A DNA stretch of 64,000 bases from Lentibacillus sp. Marseille-P4043 (GCF_900258515.1 NZ_LT984884.1:1749277-1813276), one strand, 5' to 3'. Positions 9,530-18,265 are shown, counted from the stretch's first letter. A program made the numbers and translations. Notes: generated by a model from the sequence alone, not told the origin.

Positions 9530-9590
9530 CTTCAAGCAACCTAAGCCAGTAAACCAAGAACTCAGGCTGCTTGGACTTACTTGAAGGAAA
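9530..9590. other. imperfect hairpin between aroD and the YbaK gene
   Basis: CTTCAAGCAACCTAAGCC faces GGCTGCTTGG...CTTGAAG between two convergent genes. It may act as a transcription stop, but no clear T run follows, so confidence is low. Confidence 0.3.
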
Positions 9591-9603
9591 ACACAAAGTA
9601 CGA

Positions 9604-10128
9604 TCACGTCATATTTTTCACACCTGCAGCTTCTTTCGCCTGCTCTCCTTCCCATCCTTTACAAACATCAACCCATTCTTTTGCATTTGAAAAATTGAAT
9701 AATTCATCACAGGTCAATTCAATTGCTGAGTTTGTACTACCACAGGCCGGGAACAGGTTTTTAAAGCGCTTCATCGAGACATCCAGGAAAACATCAAGTT
9801 CATTTGCCAAACCAAATGGACAAACACCACCAACGGCATGTCCTGTCTGTTTTAGAACTTCATCAGGGGAAAGCATACGCGCCTTAAAGTCGAACTTGTT
9901 ACGAAATTTTTTATTATCAATCTTGGCATCCCCCGCCGCTACAATGAGGATCGCTTTTTCTCCTTCCCCCCTGAAGGATAACGTTTTCGCGATTTGTGCA
10001 GGAGCGACACCAATCGTATCAGCTGCCTCACTAACCGTGGCACTTGAGTTATCAAATTCCATGATATCCTGATCCCGGTTCCACTGTTTAAAATGCTTTC
10101 TCACACATTCAAGTGACAATTTATTCAT
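9604..10128 (-). CDS. YbaK/ProX-type aminoacyl-tRNA deacylase domain protein
   Basis: About 174 residues, one YbaK/EbsC (tRNA_edit) domain: SSATVSEAADTIGVAPAQIAKTL, then ILIVAAGDAKIDNKKF, GHAVGGVCPFGL (substrate-pocket GGVCPFG motif) and LFPACGSTNSAIEL near the end. Such stand-alone proteins hydrolyse mischarged tRNAs (for example Cys- or Ala-tRNAPro) in the cytoplasm. ATG at 10128 is preceded immediately by GAAAGG; a TTG 9 bp further in would have better spacing, so the start is uncertain by a few residues. A longer frame to 10164 has no site. Convergent to aroD, with palindromes upstream. Confidence 0.87.
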   Translation of the reverse strand: MNKLSLECVRKHFKQWNRDQDIMEFDNSSATVSEAADTIGVAPAQIAKTLSFRGEGEKAILIVAAGDAKIDNKKFRNKFDFKARMLSPDEVLKQTGHAVGGVCPFGLANELDVFLDVSMKRFKNLFPACGSTNSAIELTCDELFNFSNAKEWVDVCKGWEGEQAKEAAGVKNMT

Positions 10129-10222
10129 CCTTTCTTTTTTGAATATTGTGTAGGATTTTATCATGCTTTAATGGACTAAAGCAAGCGTGGAGGATAGACA
10201 CGTCCAAGACCCACTCAATTCT

Positions 10223-10347
10223 GGGGCAACAAGCCTATCCCAGTCCCATTTCTCAACTGGGACAACAGACCTGTCCCCGTGTCCCAGCACCAAATCCTTA
10301 TGCACCGCGGGTTTCCAGCTGGGACAACAAACCTGTCCCCATGTCCC
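10223..10347. repeat. three GGGACA-family palindromes upstream of the sigma-54 activator
   Basis: A degenerate copy at about 10223-10248, and good copies at 10259-10285 and 10321-10347, both in the GGGACAACA(A/G)ACCTG orientation. The two good copies are again 62 bp apart. Confidence 0.85.
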
Positions 10348-10432
10348 ACGTATACAAAATTAAAGGGTTTCGAAGTAGTTTGTCGAATTAGTTTGTATGA
10401 TGGGATGTCGTATGAAATTTTGGAGGCGAATG

Positions 10433-12136
10433 ATGCTTAGCTTAGATGCTATTGAGGTGATTCCATTTCCGGTTATTGTGGTTGATGCGGGTGATGGGAT
10501 TGTTGCTTATAACGAGAAAATGGGAGCTTATTTGAAACATACAATTGAAAAAGGCTGTAATATTTCGACCCTGTTTACACGTTGGGATCGTAATTTTGAC
10601 TCGAAATTGATTACGGCAATGTATGCTGGTAAAAGTTTTATTTTTATGGAAGAGAATTTTGATTCCAATTCGGGAAGCAGGCTCTTAATTGGGATGGAAA
10701 CGCAAGAGCTGGATTCACTGCAATCCGAAAATAACACGCTTAAAAATTTGAATCGAGAATTGGATGCCATTATTGAAAATTCCTATGACGGTATTTATAT
10801 AACCGATCACAATGGAGTAACGTGGAAAACCAACTCAGCCATCGAAAGGATTACCGGGATACCGAAAGAATATTACATCGGTAAAAATGTCAGTGCGCTT
10901 ATTAAGAGAGGAATATTAAATAAATCTGTTACGGAAAAAGTTTTGAAGCACCGGCGAACGGTTTCAGTCGTGCAGAAAAATTACACAGGTAAAGAGACGC
11001 TGCTAACGGGAACCCCTGTATTTAATGAAGAAGGAGACATTGAAAAAATTGTGACAAATATCCGTGACTTGTCCGATTTGAATGAACTGCAGACTGAATT
11101 AAGGAAGGTAAATCAACTTAAAGACAAATATAAAGAAGAAATCATTCGATTAAAAAATAGCGCCCAACAATTAGATGGAATCATCACAAAAAGCAGTGCG
11201 ATGGAAAAAATTTATGAGACAGCCAAACGGATAGCCAATATTGATGCGACTGTATTAATATTGGGTGAAACCGGCGTTGGTAAAGATGTACTAGCAAATT
11301 ACATCTATTCAAACAGTACTCGCGCAAAAGAAGGGGAGTTTGTCAAAGTTAACTGTGGAGCCATCCCACCTGATTTATTGGAGTCCGAATTGTTCGGGTA
11401 TGAAAGTGGAGCATTTACCGGTGCAAATCAGAAAGGTAAACCAGGTATGTTTGAAATGGCTGATAAAGGAATTCTCTTCTTAGATGAGATCGCAGAGTTG
11501 CCATTAACATTACAAGTAAAATTATTACGCGTTTTACAGGAAGGTGAAATCCAACGAATCGGTAGCACGAAGCCGAAAAAAATAGATGTGCGTATTATCG
11601 CAGCTACCAATCGTCATTTACAGGAAATGGTATATTCAGGTGACTTTCGGGAAGATTTATTTTACCGATTACATGTAATTCCATTCGTGATTCCTCCGTT
11701 AAGCGAACGGCGTGATGATATTATTCCGTTGATACAACTGTTTTTAAATCGATTTAATGAGAAATATAACATGAAAAAACGATTCGATCATGATTTGAAA
11801 GACTTCCTTTATGCTTATGATTGGCCTGGAAATATTAGAGAACTTTCCAATCTTATGGAGCGGCTTGTAGTTACGGCACCAAATGAAATAATCAGTATGG
11901 AAAACCTGCCCCCGGATTATTATGACACAAATAACACAATCATTAACTCGATCATCCCTTTAAAAAAAGCAGTGGAGACGGCTGAGGAGAAAGTACTTAT
12001 GCTTGCGGTAGAGAAATATAACAATACGTATGAAATAGCAGATGCGTTAGAAACAAGCCAGCCAACAGTGGTTAGGAAATTGAAAAAATACAAATTAGAT
12101 ACGAAGCTTCGCACCACAAAACAAAAGGGATTTTAG
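10433..12136 (+). CDS. sigma-54-dependent transcriptional activator with two PAS domains
   Basis: A 567-residue enhancer-binding protein. Two PAS-like sensor domains come first (about 1-70 and 110-200, the second with SYDGIYITDHNGVTWKTN), then a short coiled coil, the AAA+ domain (Walker A GETGVGKD at about 277, the sigma-54-contacting GAFTGA loop at about 325, Walker B ILFLDEIAE, arginine-rich sensor II WPGNIREL) and a C-terminal Fis-like helix-turn-helix (YEIADALETSQPTVVRKLKKY). There is no receiver domain, so it senses a ligand itself. ATG at 10433 (after another ATG at 10430) has GGAGG 6 bp upstream; longer frames have no site. No target gene adjoins it. The only clear -24/-12 promoter I see in the window is at 27378, before a beta-oxidation operon, a possible but unproven target. 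Confidence 0.93.
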   Translation: MLSLDAIEVIPFPVIVVDAGDGIVAYNEKMGAYLKHTIEKGCNISTLFTRWDRNFDSKLITAMYAGKSFIFMEENFDSNSGSRLLIGMETQELDSLQSENNTLKNLNRELDAIIENSYDGIYITDHNGVTWKTNSAIERITGIPKEYYIGKNVSALIKRGILNKSVTEKVLKHRRTVSVVQKNYTGKETLLTGTPVFNEEGDIEKIVTNIRDLSDLNELQTELRKVNQLKDKYKEEIIRLKNSAQQLDGIITKSSAMEKIYETAKRIANIDATVLILGETGVGKDVLANYIYSNSTRAKEGEFVKVNCGAIPPDLLESELFGYESGAFTGANQKGKPGMFEMADKGILFLDEIAELPLTLQVKLLRVLQEGEIQRIGSTKPKKIDVRIIAATNRHLQEMVYSGDFREDLFYRLHVIPFVIPPLSERRDDIIPLIQLFLNRFNEKYNMKKRFDHDLKDFLYAYDWPGNIRELSNLMERLVVTAPNEIISMENLPPDYYDTNNTIINSIIPLKKAVETAEEKVLMLAVEKYNNTYEIADALETSQPTVVRKLKKYKLDTKLRTTKQKGF

Positions 12137-12164
12137 TATAGATACTGATCCCTTCTTTTGTTTT
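12117..12164 (+). terminator. terminator of the sigma-54 activator gene
   Basis: The 3' end of the gene forms one arm: AACAAAAGGGATT...GATCCCTTCTTTTGTTTT, with a T-rich end. Confidence 0.75.
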
Positions 12165-12408
12165 CCTATCATTTTGACTAAAACGGCGTTATCCTTCCAA
12201 ACAACTCGTCTATCCATGACCTCTCTGGGTAAAATTACGGCCAATATACCATAAAATGTTAAGTCGCATCTAGGTAAAAGGTAATATCAGAAGCTAGATA
12301 AATAGATCAAAATACATCTCGAACACACATCGGATGTATCATATAATTATTACAATTGGTTTATTTTTCCTACCTATAAAATATTCAAAGTATTCAGAGG
12401 TGATAAAA

Positions 12409-12825
12409 ATGAATACGATATCCAGTCTTAACAGCCAAATAGCTTCCCTCCGTAGTTCCATCAGCAGCATGAATCAACAGCTTAATAAGAAAAGAGAAGA
12501 GTTAGAGCGCTTAAATAGGGCCCAATCACAATTACTGGATTGCCAAAGTGATTTCAACAGCAATCAGCATCTTTGTTTGAAGCCGGAATTAACCCCAACA
12601 ACTTGGCACGGGAAATTAGCCGGGGATTACGACCTTCTTAGGGAGAATGAATTGCAGGCAAGTTATATCGTCATTTCAGATGAACAATTACAGAATGCAC
12701 TTGCAAAGTTGGCAGAAAAGATTCAAGAAATTAAACAAGAGATTCGTGATTTGGAGGCAAGCATTTCATCTCAAAATGCTAGTCTCTCCAGCTTGATTAA
12801 TCAAAGAAGAAGGGAGTTTGCATAA
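12409..12825 (+). CDS. YwqH-like (DUF5082) LXG-toxin partner protein
   Basis: A 138-residue, largely helical protein. Coiled-coil segments lie at both ends (about 5-45: SLNSQIASLRSSISSMNQ; about 85-130: LAEKIQEIKQEIRDLEAS), with a central TWHGKLAGDYDLLR motif. This is the pattern of DUF5082/YwqH, the first gene of the B. subtilis ywqHIJK LXG locus, where such small helical proteins bind the LXG domain and help deliver it to the type VII (Esx/Yuk) secretion machine. ATG at 12409 follows AGAGGTGAT; a longer frame from 12334 is not supported. First gene of the toxin operon, 4 bp before the next. Confidence 0.85.
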   Translation: MNTISSLNSQIASLRSSISSMNQQLNKKREELERLNRAQSQLLDCQSDFNSNQHLCLKPELTPTTWHGKLAGDYDLLRENELQASYIVISDEQLQNALAKLAEKIQEIKQEIRDLEASISSQNASLSSLINQRRREFA

Positions 12826-12829
12826 ATAA

Positions 12830-13111
12830 ATGAGCGAGGAAATTAAAATTGTTCCATACTCAATTAAAGCAGCATTAGCGGATTTGAATGCGACTGCTCA
12901 ATCGCTGGAAACGACTTTTTCAAAAGATGTCAGCGGGGAAAATATACTTGAAATGGTCGACAAAATGAATGGAATTAAACAAGCGTATGAAGAAATTCTC
13001 ACGTCTTATCAAACATTACTGACAACCAATGTAGAGGAAACCAGACAAGCGATCGAGTCATTCGTTGAAAATGAGAGGACTATCGCATCTGCTATTCAAT
13101 TTATTAAGTAG
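12830..13111 (+). CDS. YwqI-like (DUF5344) LXG-toxin partner protein
   Basis: A 93-residue helical protein of the DUF5344 (YwqI) type, WXG100-like in size: EIKIVPYSIKAALADLNATA then a helical hairpin ending FVENERTIASAIQFI. In the ywqHIJ arrangement it follows the DUF5082 gene and precedes the LXG toxin; both small proteins are thought to act as targeting partners of the toxin N-terminus. The site before ATG is weak (GGGAG about 15 bp upstream), so translation may be coupled to the previous gene, which ends 4 bp before. Confidence 0.85.
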   Translation: MSEEIKIVPYSIKAALADLNATAQSLETTFSKDVSGENILEMVDKMNGIKQAYEEILTSYQTLLTTNVEETRQAIESFVENERTIASAIQFIK

Positions 13112-13142
13112 TTGATTTTCTAGTTTGGAAAGGAGGACGTTT

Positions 13143-14807
13143 GTGAAAGTATTGGATGCGGAAAATTTACATGCAGGAATTGATGACATAAAACGTGAGA
13201 TTCACCATTTTCAAAGTCAAATCACATCGATCCAAAAGGCAGTTCGCGGTATAACGACACTGCATGAATCATTGAAAGGAAAAGGTGGAGAGGCGATTCG
13301 CGCTTTTTATAATGAGTGTCATCAACCGTTCCTAATATACATGTACAATTTTTTAATAGATTATGAGGAAATTCTGGATCAGATGAAGCAGGCGGTCCTA
13401 TCGTATGAGCCGGAAACAAGCGGCATGATAAGACAGGACTTTTTGGAAAATGATGTAACGTCAGGATTGGAAAAGGTTAAAAATGTAACAACAGGCCTAA
13501 CCGATGAAGCTAATTCCGTGATGGATAGTGTGCAGGATATCGTCGCCCTTCCAAAGCTTGATGACGAAGAATTTTTACATCATGTACAACGTGGCAAAAA
13601 GAGAACAAAAGATACCGTTGAACAGCTTCATGATTTAGATAATTCTCAGACAAAGGCACTTGAACCAATAGAGGAACAGCTTAGAACGATGAACGATTAC
13701 ATTGCGGATATCCAGTCCGTGTTTACAAATGGTGAAATCACGTTGCATAATATAGATATACATACGGTGGCAAGCATCGGATTCTACCAAAACATGCTGA
13801 CAGATACCCCAATTACATATGCGGCATTAAGAAAACAAAACCAATTTAACCGTGTTGCTGGGCCATATGTGATGATGATGTACCCGAATATGCTGTTCCC
13901 GATAACATACCGTAATTATAGTGCTGGAAACGTTCACCTAGGTGATATAAGTAAGCAAAAACCAATCAAAGAAGCCGCCGAACAATATAAACTGACAGAT
14001 CCAGAATCTATTGCGATAGCCAATTACTTGAGAAGAGAGTATACAGACGAACCAGAAATAGACGTGCAAGAAATGGAAAGCCAAGTAAACGTTGAATCCC
14101 CTCAGTCATCAGATAACATGTATTATTCTGCAAGGGAGCCATTAACTTTCTGGGATAAACGAGAGGTTGTTGGCGGTTATTCGGATCTGGCAGGAGACCC
14201 CTTCATGATGGGGCATATCGCAACTGCAGGATTTAACTTTGCTTTTGATGATATCGGGACTATGATTGACCCGGATGCAACAGCCGAAGACAAGATGATG
14301 GCAGGATTGTTTTTGTTTGCAAAGCCGTTGAAGGCAGCGGATAAGGTTGTTGGCGGTGCTAACCGTGTGGATAAGGTTAGGGATGCTGGGAAAGTTGATA
14401 AGGGTGTAGACAATCCTCTACTACCAGGTGAAGGAAAAGTTGGAACATATGAAGAATTAATAGATGCGGGAACACGTGGAGATAATATAACTCCTCACCA
14501 TATGCCGTCTGCAAAATATATGAAAACAAAAGCAGAGGTGCATAAAAATGATGGAGTAAGTATGAATATGGAACACCCTCATCCAGGAAAAGGGGGGAGA
14601 CATCGTCAAACCGAAACATATGGAATGACTGGTAAGAAATTAGAAGATTATCTTAACCTTGAACCACGTGACGCTTTAGCCCGTGATATTATTGATGCAA
14701 GGAATAACTATATAAAAGAGGGACTTTACACTCCTGAGATACGTTCAGGACTATTGGAAGTAATAAAATTAAATAAAACAAAGTACCCAAATATTTTTGA
14801 CAGGTAA
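13143..14807 (+). CDS. LXG-domain polymorphic toxin with putative nuclease tip
   Basis: A 554-residue type VII-secreted polymorphic toxin. Residues 1 to about 200 form the helical LXG domain (KVLDAENLHAGIDDIKREI, SLKGKGGEAIRAFYNECHQPF). Residues about 186-420 are a linker/pre-toxin part with WDKREVVGGYSDLAGDPFMMGH and GTMIDPDATAEDKMMAG, repeated in the two cassettes downstream. Residues about 421-554 are the variable tip with ITPHHMPSAKYM, MEHPHPGKGGRHRQTETYG and a helical end. The paired His and GGRHR suggest an HNH-type or other metal-dependent nuclease, but I cannot name the family. Start is GTG at 13143 with AAAGGAGG. Like YwqJ it follows two small partner genes and precedes an immunity candidate. 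Confidence 0.88.
   Translation: MKVLDAENLHAGIDDIKREIHHFQSQITSIQKAVRGITTLHESLKGKGGEAIRAFYNECHQPFLIYMYNFLIDYEEILDQMKQAVLSYEPETSGMIRQDFLENDVTSGLEKVKNVTTGLTDEANSVMDSVQDIVALPKLDDEEFLHHVQRGKKRTKDTVEQLHDLDNSQTKALEPIEEQLRTMNDYIADIQSVFTNGEITLHNIDIHTVASIGFYQNMLTDTPITYAALRKQNQFNRVAGPYVMMMYPNMLFPITYRNYSAGNVHLGDISKQKPIKEAAEQYKLTDPESIAIANYLRREYTDEPEIDVQEMESQVNVESPQSSDNMYYSAREPLTFWDKREVVGGYSDLAGDPFMMGHIATAGFNFAFDDIGTMIDPDATAEDKMMAGLFLFAKPLKAADKVVGGANRVDKVRDAGKVDKGVDNPLLPGEGKVGTYEELIDAGTRGDNITPHHMPSAKYMKTKAEVHKNDGVSMNMEHPHPGKGGRHRQTETYGMTGKKLEDYLNLEPRDALARDIIDARNNYIKEGLYTPEIRSGLLEVIKLNKTKYPNIFDR
13701..14405 (+). repeat. homology block A (within the full LXG toxin gene)
   Basis: This segment of the complete toxin gene is repeated at 15521-16183 (from 13743 onwards, both 663 bp) and at 17176-17881 (706 bp against 705 here). 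The copies are almost the same to just before the toxin tip and then diverge completely. Confidence 0.9.
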
Positions 14808-14824
14808 TAGGGAGGTGGGGAAAG

Positions 14825-15292
14825 TTGGACATTTTAGTCGAACTTACCGAATTAAAGAATAATCGTTTATTAAGAGATGAGAGTGAAATAGAAAAATTTG
14901 AAAAATCTATAGAAAATATTTTAGACTTGGAGGATGTTAATCATATAGAAATATTGTGCCAAGGGTTTGATGATTTAACTGAAAATGATGAAGTAATGTT
15001 TGGATTAATTCATGCTATAGAGTCGTATGATAAAATTGTTGGTTCTGAAGTTTCGTTGAAAGTGTTAGCTAATTCTATTCCTAAAATGCTTCCCCATGCT
15101 AAGGAATGGTTAAAGATACTTCACAAAAGGATATTAAATCATGAACCATCGAGGAATATTTATAAAAAAATCATTCCCACATTGAACAATGACATTCAGA
15201 AATATGTCGTTTCTCAACTAACTAGTATTAAAGAAAGGAACACAAGTCGTTTTGAAGAAAGTGTAAATTCAATATTAGATTTTTTAAAGTAA
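14825..15292 (+). CDS. candidate immunity protein of the first LXG toxin
   Basis: A 155-residue, helix-rich, soluble protein with no signal or membrane segment. It begins 17 bp after the toxin stop with TTG behind GGGAGGTGGGG. Its place right behind the toxin tip and its size fit an immunity protein. The pattern (FGLIHAIESYD, LPHAKEWLKILHKRILNHEPSRN) reminds me of the Imm30 group, but this is only a resemblance. It lacks the SUKH pattern of the second cassette's immunity protein, consistent with a different toxin fold. Confidence 0.7.
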   Translation: MDILVELTELKNNRLLRDESEIEKFEKSIENILDLEDVNHIEILCQGFDDLTENDEVMFGLIHAIESYDKIVGSEVSLKVLANSIPKMLPHAKEWLKILHKRILNHEPSRNIYKKIIPTLNNDIQKYVVSQLTSIKERNTSRFEESVNSILDFLK

Positions 15293-15339
15293 TTTAAAAA
15301 CCTTGATTGAAACTTTATGCCTTTTAGGATTTTTAAGTT

Positions 15340-15471
15340 ATGGAGCACAAAACAGCCTGCACCATGCGCAGGGGAGTGCTGTCAGTGGAAGATCTAATGA
15401 ATGTGTTCTATCAATATAAAGAAATACAACAACAAAATGAAAAGATAGATGAGAAGGTAACAAATAAGTGA
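15340..15471 (+). CDS. possible 43-residue remnant ORF between toxin cassettes
   Basis: A short frame with a polar end (VFYQYKEIQQQNEKIDEKV) lies in the 228-bp gap between the first immunity gene and the second cassette. The site before its ATG is poor. It may be the remnant of an older toxin or immunity gene lost in recombination; I do not recognise it. Confidence 0.2.
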   Translation: MEHKTACTMRRGVLSVEDLMNVFYQYKEIQQQNEKIDEKVTNK

Positions 15472-15488
15472 TATCATTTAAGGAAGAT

Positions 15489-15525
15489 CAAAGGCGGCTA
15501 CGTAAAAAGTAACCGTCTTTTTGCA
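15489..15525 (+). terminator. terminator closing toxin cassette 1
   Basis: AAGGCGGCTAC...GTAACCGTCTTTTT hairpin with T run. Its T run joins the start of homology block B directly, so cassette 2 starts where transcription of cassette 1 should end. Confidence 0.8.
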
Positions 15526-16627
15526 TAATATAGATATACATACGGTGGCAAGTATCGGATTCTACCAAAACATGCTGACAGATACCCCAATTACATATGC
15601 GGCATTAAGAAAACAAAACCAATTTAACCGTGTTGCTGGGCCATATGTGATGATGATGTACCCGAATATGCTGTTCCCGATAACATACCGTAATTATAGT
15701 GCTGGAAACGTTCACCCAGGTGATATAAGTAAGCAAAAGCCAATCAAAGAAGCTGCCGAACAATATAAACTGACAGATCCAGAATCTATTGCGATAGCCA
15801 ATTACTTGAGAAGAGAGTATACAGACGAACCAGAAATAGATGTGCAAGAAATGGAAAATGAAGTAAACGTTGAAGCACCCCATTCGTCAGATAACATGTA
15901 TTACTCTGCAAGGGAGCCATTAACTTTCTTGGATAAACGAGAGGTTGTTGGCGGTTATTCGGATCTGGCAGGAGATCCCTTCATGATGGGGCATATCGCA
16001 ACTGCAGGATTTAACTTTGCTTTTGATGATATCGGGACTATGATTGACCCGGATGCAACAGCCGAGGACAAGATGATGGCAGGATTGTTTTTGTTTGCAA
16101 AGCCTGCTAAGTTAGTTGGAAAAGGTGCAGATGCATTTAAGGCTGGGGATAAGGTTAAGGATGCTAGGAAAGTTGATAAGGGTACGGTTAAAAAGATAGA
16201 TTCTGATACAATAAAAAAATATATTAGAGATGTAGAAAGGCGAACCGGAAGAGAGTTACCTAAAAACCAAATAGAGAAGTTGAAGGTAGCCTTAAGAAAT
16301 AAAGAATATAAAAAAATGTCACCAATAGAAACAGCTAAGCATAGGGCAGAATTTGATAAAGTGAAATATAAAGTAATCAAAGAGTGGGAAGAAAATACAG
16401 GGCAAAAGTGGCCCTTGTATAATGAAAATGTTATTTCAGAAAAAACAGGAAAAATAATTAGGAAACAAGAAGATAAGTATGATGCTCATCATATAATTGA
16501 AAATACTTTTGGAGGAGAACATGAATGGTGGAATATGCATCCTGCAAAATTCCCAAATGAGCATCAAGCTGGTATTCATGGAACAGGATCACCAGCAAAT
16601 ACACTATTTAAAGGAGGTAAAAAATAA
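15521..16627 (+). CDS. orphan LXG cassette 2: linker plus HNH-type nuclease tip, no LXG head
   Basis: A frame of about 368 residues that lacks the LXG secretion domain. Its first 221 residues repeat the linker of the complete toxin almost exactly; from about residue 222 a different tip follows: IKKYIRDVERRTGRELPKNQ, then a basic helical part, YDAHHIIENTFGGEHEWWNMHPA and EHQAGIHGTGSPA. Histidines in this arrangement are typical of HNH/endonuclease VII-fold toxin domains. The first codon (TTG) has no ribosome binding site and a terminator lies immediately upstream, so it is probably silent until recombined onto the full gene. Its last codons carry the AAAGGAGG site for the next gene, which overlaps its stop. 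Confidence 0.75.
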   Translation: MHNIDIHTVASIGFYQNMLTDTPITYAALRKQNQFNRVAGPYVMMMYPNMLFPITYRNYSAGNVHPGDISKQKPIKEAAEQYKLTDPESIAIANYLRREYTDEPEIDVQEMENEVNVEAPHSSDNMYYSAREPLTFLDKREVVGGYSDLAGDPFMMGHIATAGFNFAFDDIGTMIDPDATAEDKMMAGLFLFAKPAKLVGKGADAFKAGDKVKDARKVDKGTVKKIDSDTIKKYIRDVERRTGRELPKNQIEKLKVALRNKEYKKMSPIETAKHRAEFDKVKYKVIKEWEENTGQKWPLYNENVISEKTGKIIRKQEDKYDAHHIIENTFGGEHEWWNMHPAKFPNEHQAGIHGTGSPANTLFKGGKK

Positions 16628-17067
16628 TGGACTATGAACTTATTAAGACAAACGAAGAAAACAGTTTTTATCCAGTAACTGAAAACGAAATAAAAGAGGT
16701 TGAGAAGGAACTCGATTTAAAATTTCCTAAGGAGTTAGTTAATTTTTATATAGAGGTTGGCTACGGGTTTATTAAAGGTTCAGAGTTTACTATTAATCGT
16801 ATTATGGACCCTTATTCCGTAAGAGACTTTCGGTTAAGAGTTAATGATTTTGAGTTTTATCCCGACATAGAAATTTATGATGAGTTTGAAAATAACAAAC
16901 TAATATTTTTTGAAGGTAGTGAATCAGCTTTAATGTCAATCGAATTGAATGAAAAGAATAGTAGTCCGGTTTACTATTATGATATTCAAATTGCGACTTC
17001 TCTTAGAGAGTTTTTAAGAAAAATAGAAGAAAATGATAAATATTACTTGGAGTTACTAGTTGATTAA
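16627..17067 (+). CDS. SMI1/KNR4 (SUKH) family immunity protein
   Basis: A 146-residue protein with the SUKH pattern: ENEIKEVEKELDLKFPKELVNFYIEVGYG near the N-terminus, then FEGSESALMSIEL and YYDIQIATSLREFLRKI. SUKH proteins are the commonest immunity family of bacterial nuclease toxins; B. subtilis YobK, partner of the LXG toxin YobL, is one. Its ATG overlaps the stop codon of the orphan toxin (taATG), and AAAGGAGG lies inside the toxin end. It would protect against the HNH-type tip of cassette 2. Confidence 0.88.
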   Translation: MDYELIKTNEENSFYPVTENEIKEVEKELDLKFPKELVNFYIEVGYGFIKGSEFTINRIMDPYSVRDFRLRVNDFEFYPDIEIYDEFENNKLIFFEGSESALMSIELNEKNSSPVYYYDIQIATSLREFLRKIEENDKYYLELLVD

Positions 17068-17086
17068 AGAACATAATAAAACTCAT

Positions 17087-17124
17087 ACCTTGATTGGCAA
17101 ATGCCTTTCAAGGTTTCTTTTTGT
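17087..17124 (+). terminator. terminator closing toxin cassette 2
   Basis: ACCTTGA...TTCAAGGT hairpin followed by TTCTTTTTG. As with cassette 1, the next homology block begins shortly behind it. Confidence 0.7.
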
Positions 17125-17175
17125 AATGGCTACTTAGTGTCGAGCAAAGCGTTTATTCATATAGAAAATAAGGCT

Positions 17176-18265
17176 ATTGCGGATATCCAGTCCGTGTTTA
17201 CAAATGGTGAAATCACGTTGCATAATATAGATATACATACGGTGGCAAGTATCGGATTCTACCAAAACATGCTGACAGATACCCCAATTACATATGCGGC
17301 ATTAAGAAAACAAAACCAATTTAACCGTGTTGCTGGGCCATATGTGCTGATGATGTACCCGAATATGTTGTTCCCGATAACATATCGCAATCATAGTGTT
17401 GGAAACGTTTAACCAGGTGATATAAGTAAGCAAAAGCCAATCAAAGAAGCTGCCGAACAATATAAACTGACAGATCCAGAATCTATTGCAATAGCCAATT
17501 ACTTGAGAAGAGAGTATACGGACGAACCAGAAATAGATGTGCAGGAAATAGAAAACGAAATAAACGTTGAATCCCCTCAGTCGTCAGATAACATGTATTA
17601 CTCGGCAAGGGAGCCATTAATTTTCTGGGATAAACGAGAGGTTGTTGGCGGTTATTCGGATCTGGCAGGAAGACCCCTTCATGATGGGGCATATCGCAAC
17701 TGCAGGATTTAACTTTGCTTTTGATGATATCGGGACTATGATTGACCCGGATGCAACAGCCGAGGACAAGATGATGGCGGGAATGTTTTTGTTTGCAAAG
17801 CCTGTTAAGTTAGTTGGAAAAGGTGCAGATGCATTTAAGGCTGGGGATAAGGTTAAGGATGCTAGGAAAGTTGATAAGGGTACAAAAAAAGTAGAGTATG
17901 GCGAACAATACACGAAAGTAAATCGCAAAAAGGTATTAAAACCTAATATAAAATACACGACAAAAGAAGGATACAAATATACAACGGACGAAAAAGGACG
18001 TATTTCCAGTGCTGAAGCTACCCTGAAATTAGGTAAAGCAGATAGAAATTCATATGCTCAAAGAACTGTAGGCAGAGAAGACAGATTACCTAATGATGAT
18101 GGGGGTCACATTATAGCAAGTACTTTTAAAGGATCAGGGGATATTGATAACTTAGTGCCGATGAATGCATATAGTAACTTAAAATTGAGCCACCATAAGT
18201 TTGTGAATTTCATTTCCCACAAAATTTCAAGTGGCTCAAATTCATTGCAAAATGCACGTAAATAA
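17176..18265 (+). pseudogene. orphan LXG cassette 3: degraded linker plus DNA/RNA non-specific endonuclease tip
   Basis: A third copy of the linker (17176-17881) with a third, unrelated tip. Lesions are clear: TAA at 17410-17412 where the other copies read CAC, and one extra A near 17670 (ggaagacc against ggagacc) that shifts the frame. The tip (about 17885-18180) fits the Endonuclea_NS_2 pattern: KYTTDEKGRI, GREDRLPNDDGGHIIASTF (catalytic DGGH) and DNLVPMNAYSNL. After that the expected continuation (Asn/Arg-rich helix) is lost at a 61-bp inverted repeat, and no immunity gene follows. It is probably dead both as a gene and as a donor for its last part. Confidence 0.8.
18182..18242. repeat. 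61-bp inverted repeat interrupting the cassette 3 nuclease tip
   Basis: AAATTGAGCCAC at the left and GTGGCTCAAATT at the right pair at 11 of 12 positions, with about 37 bp between. It coincides with the point where the endonuclease domain loses its family pattern. It may be the footprint of a small mobile element; no target duplication was established. Confidence 0.45.
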
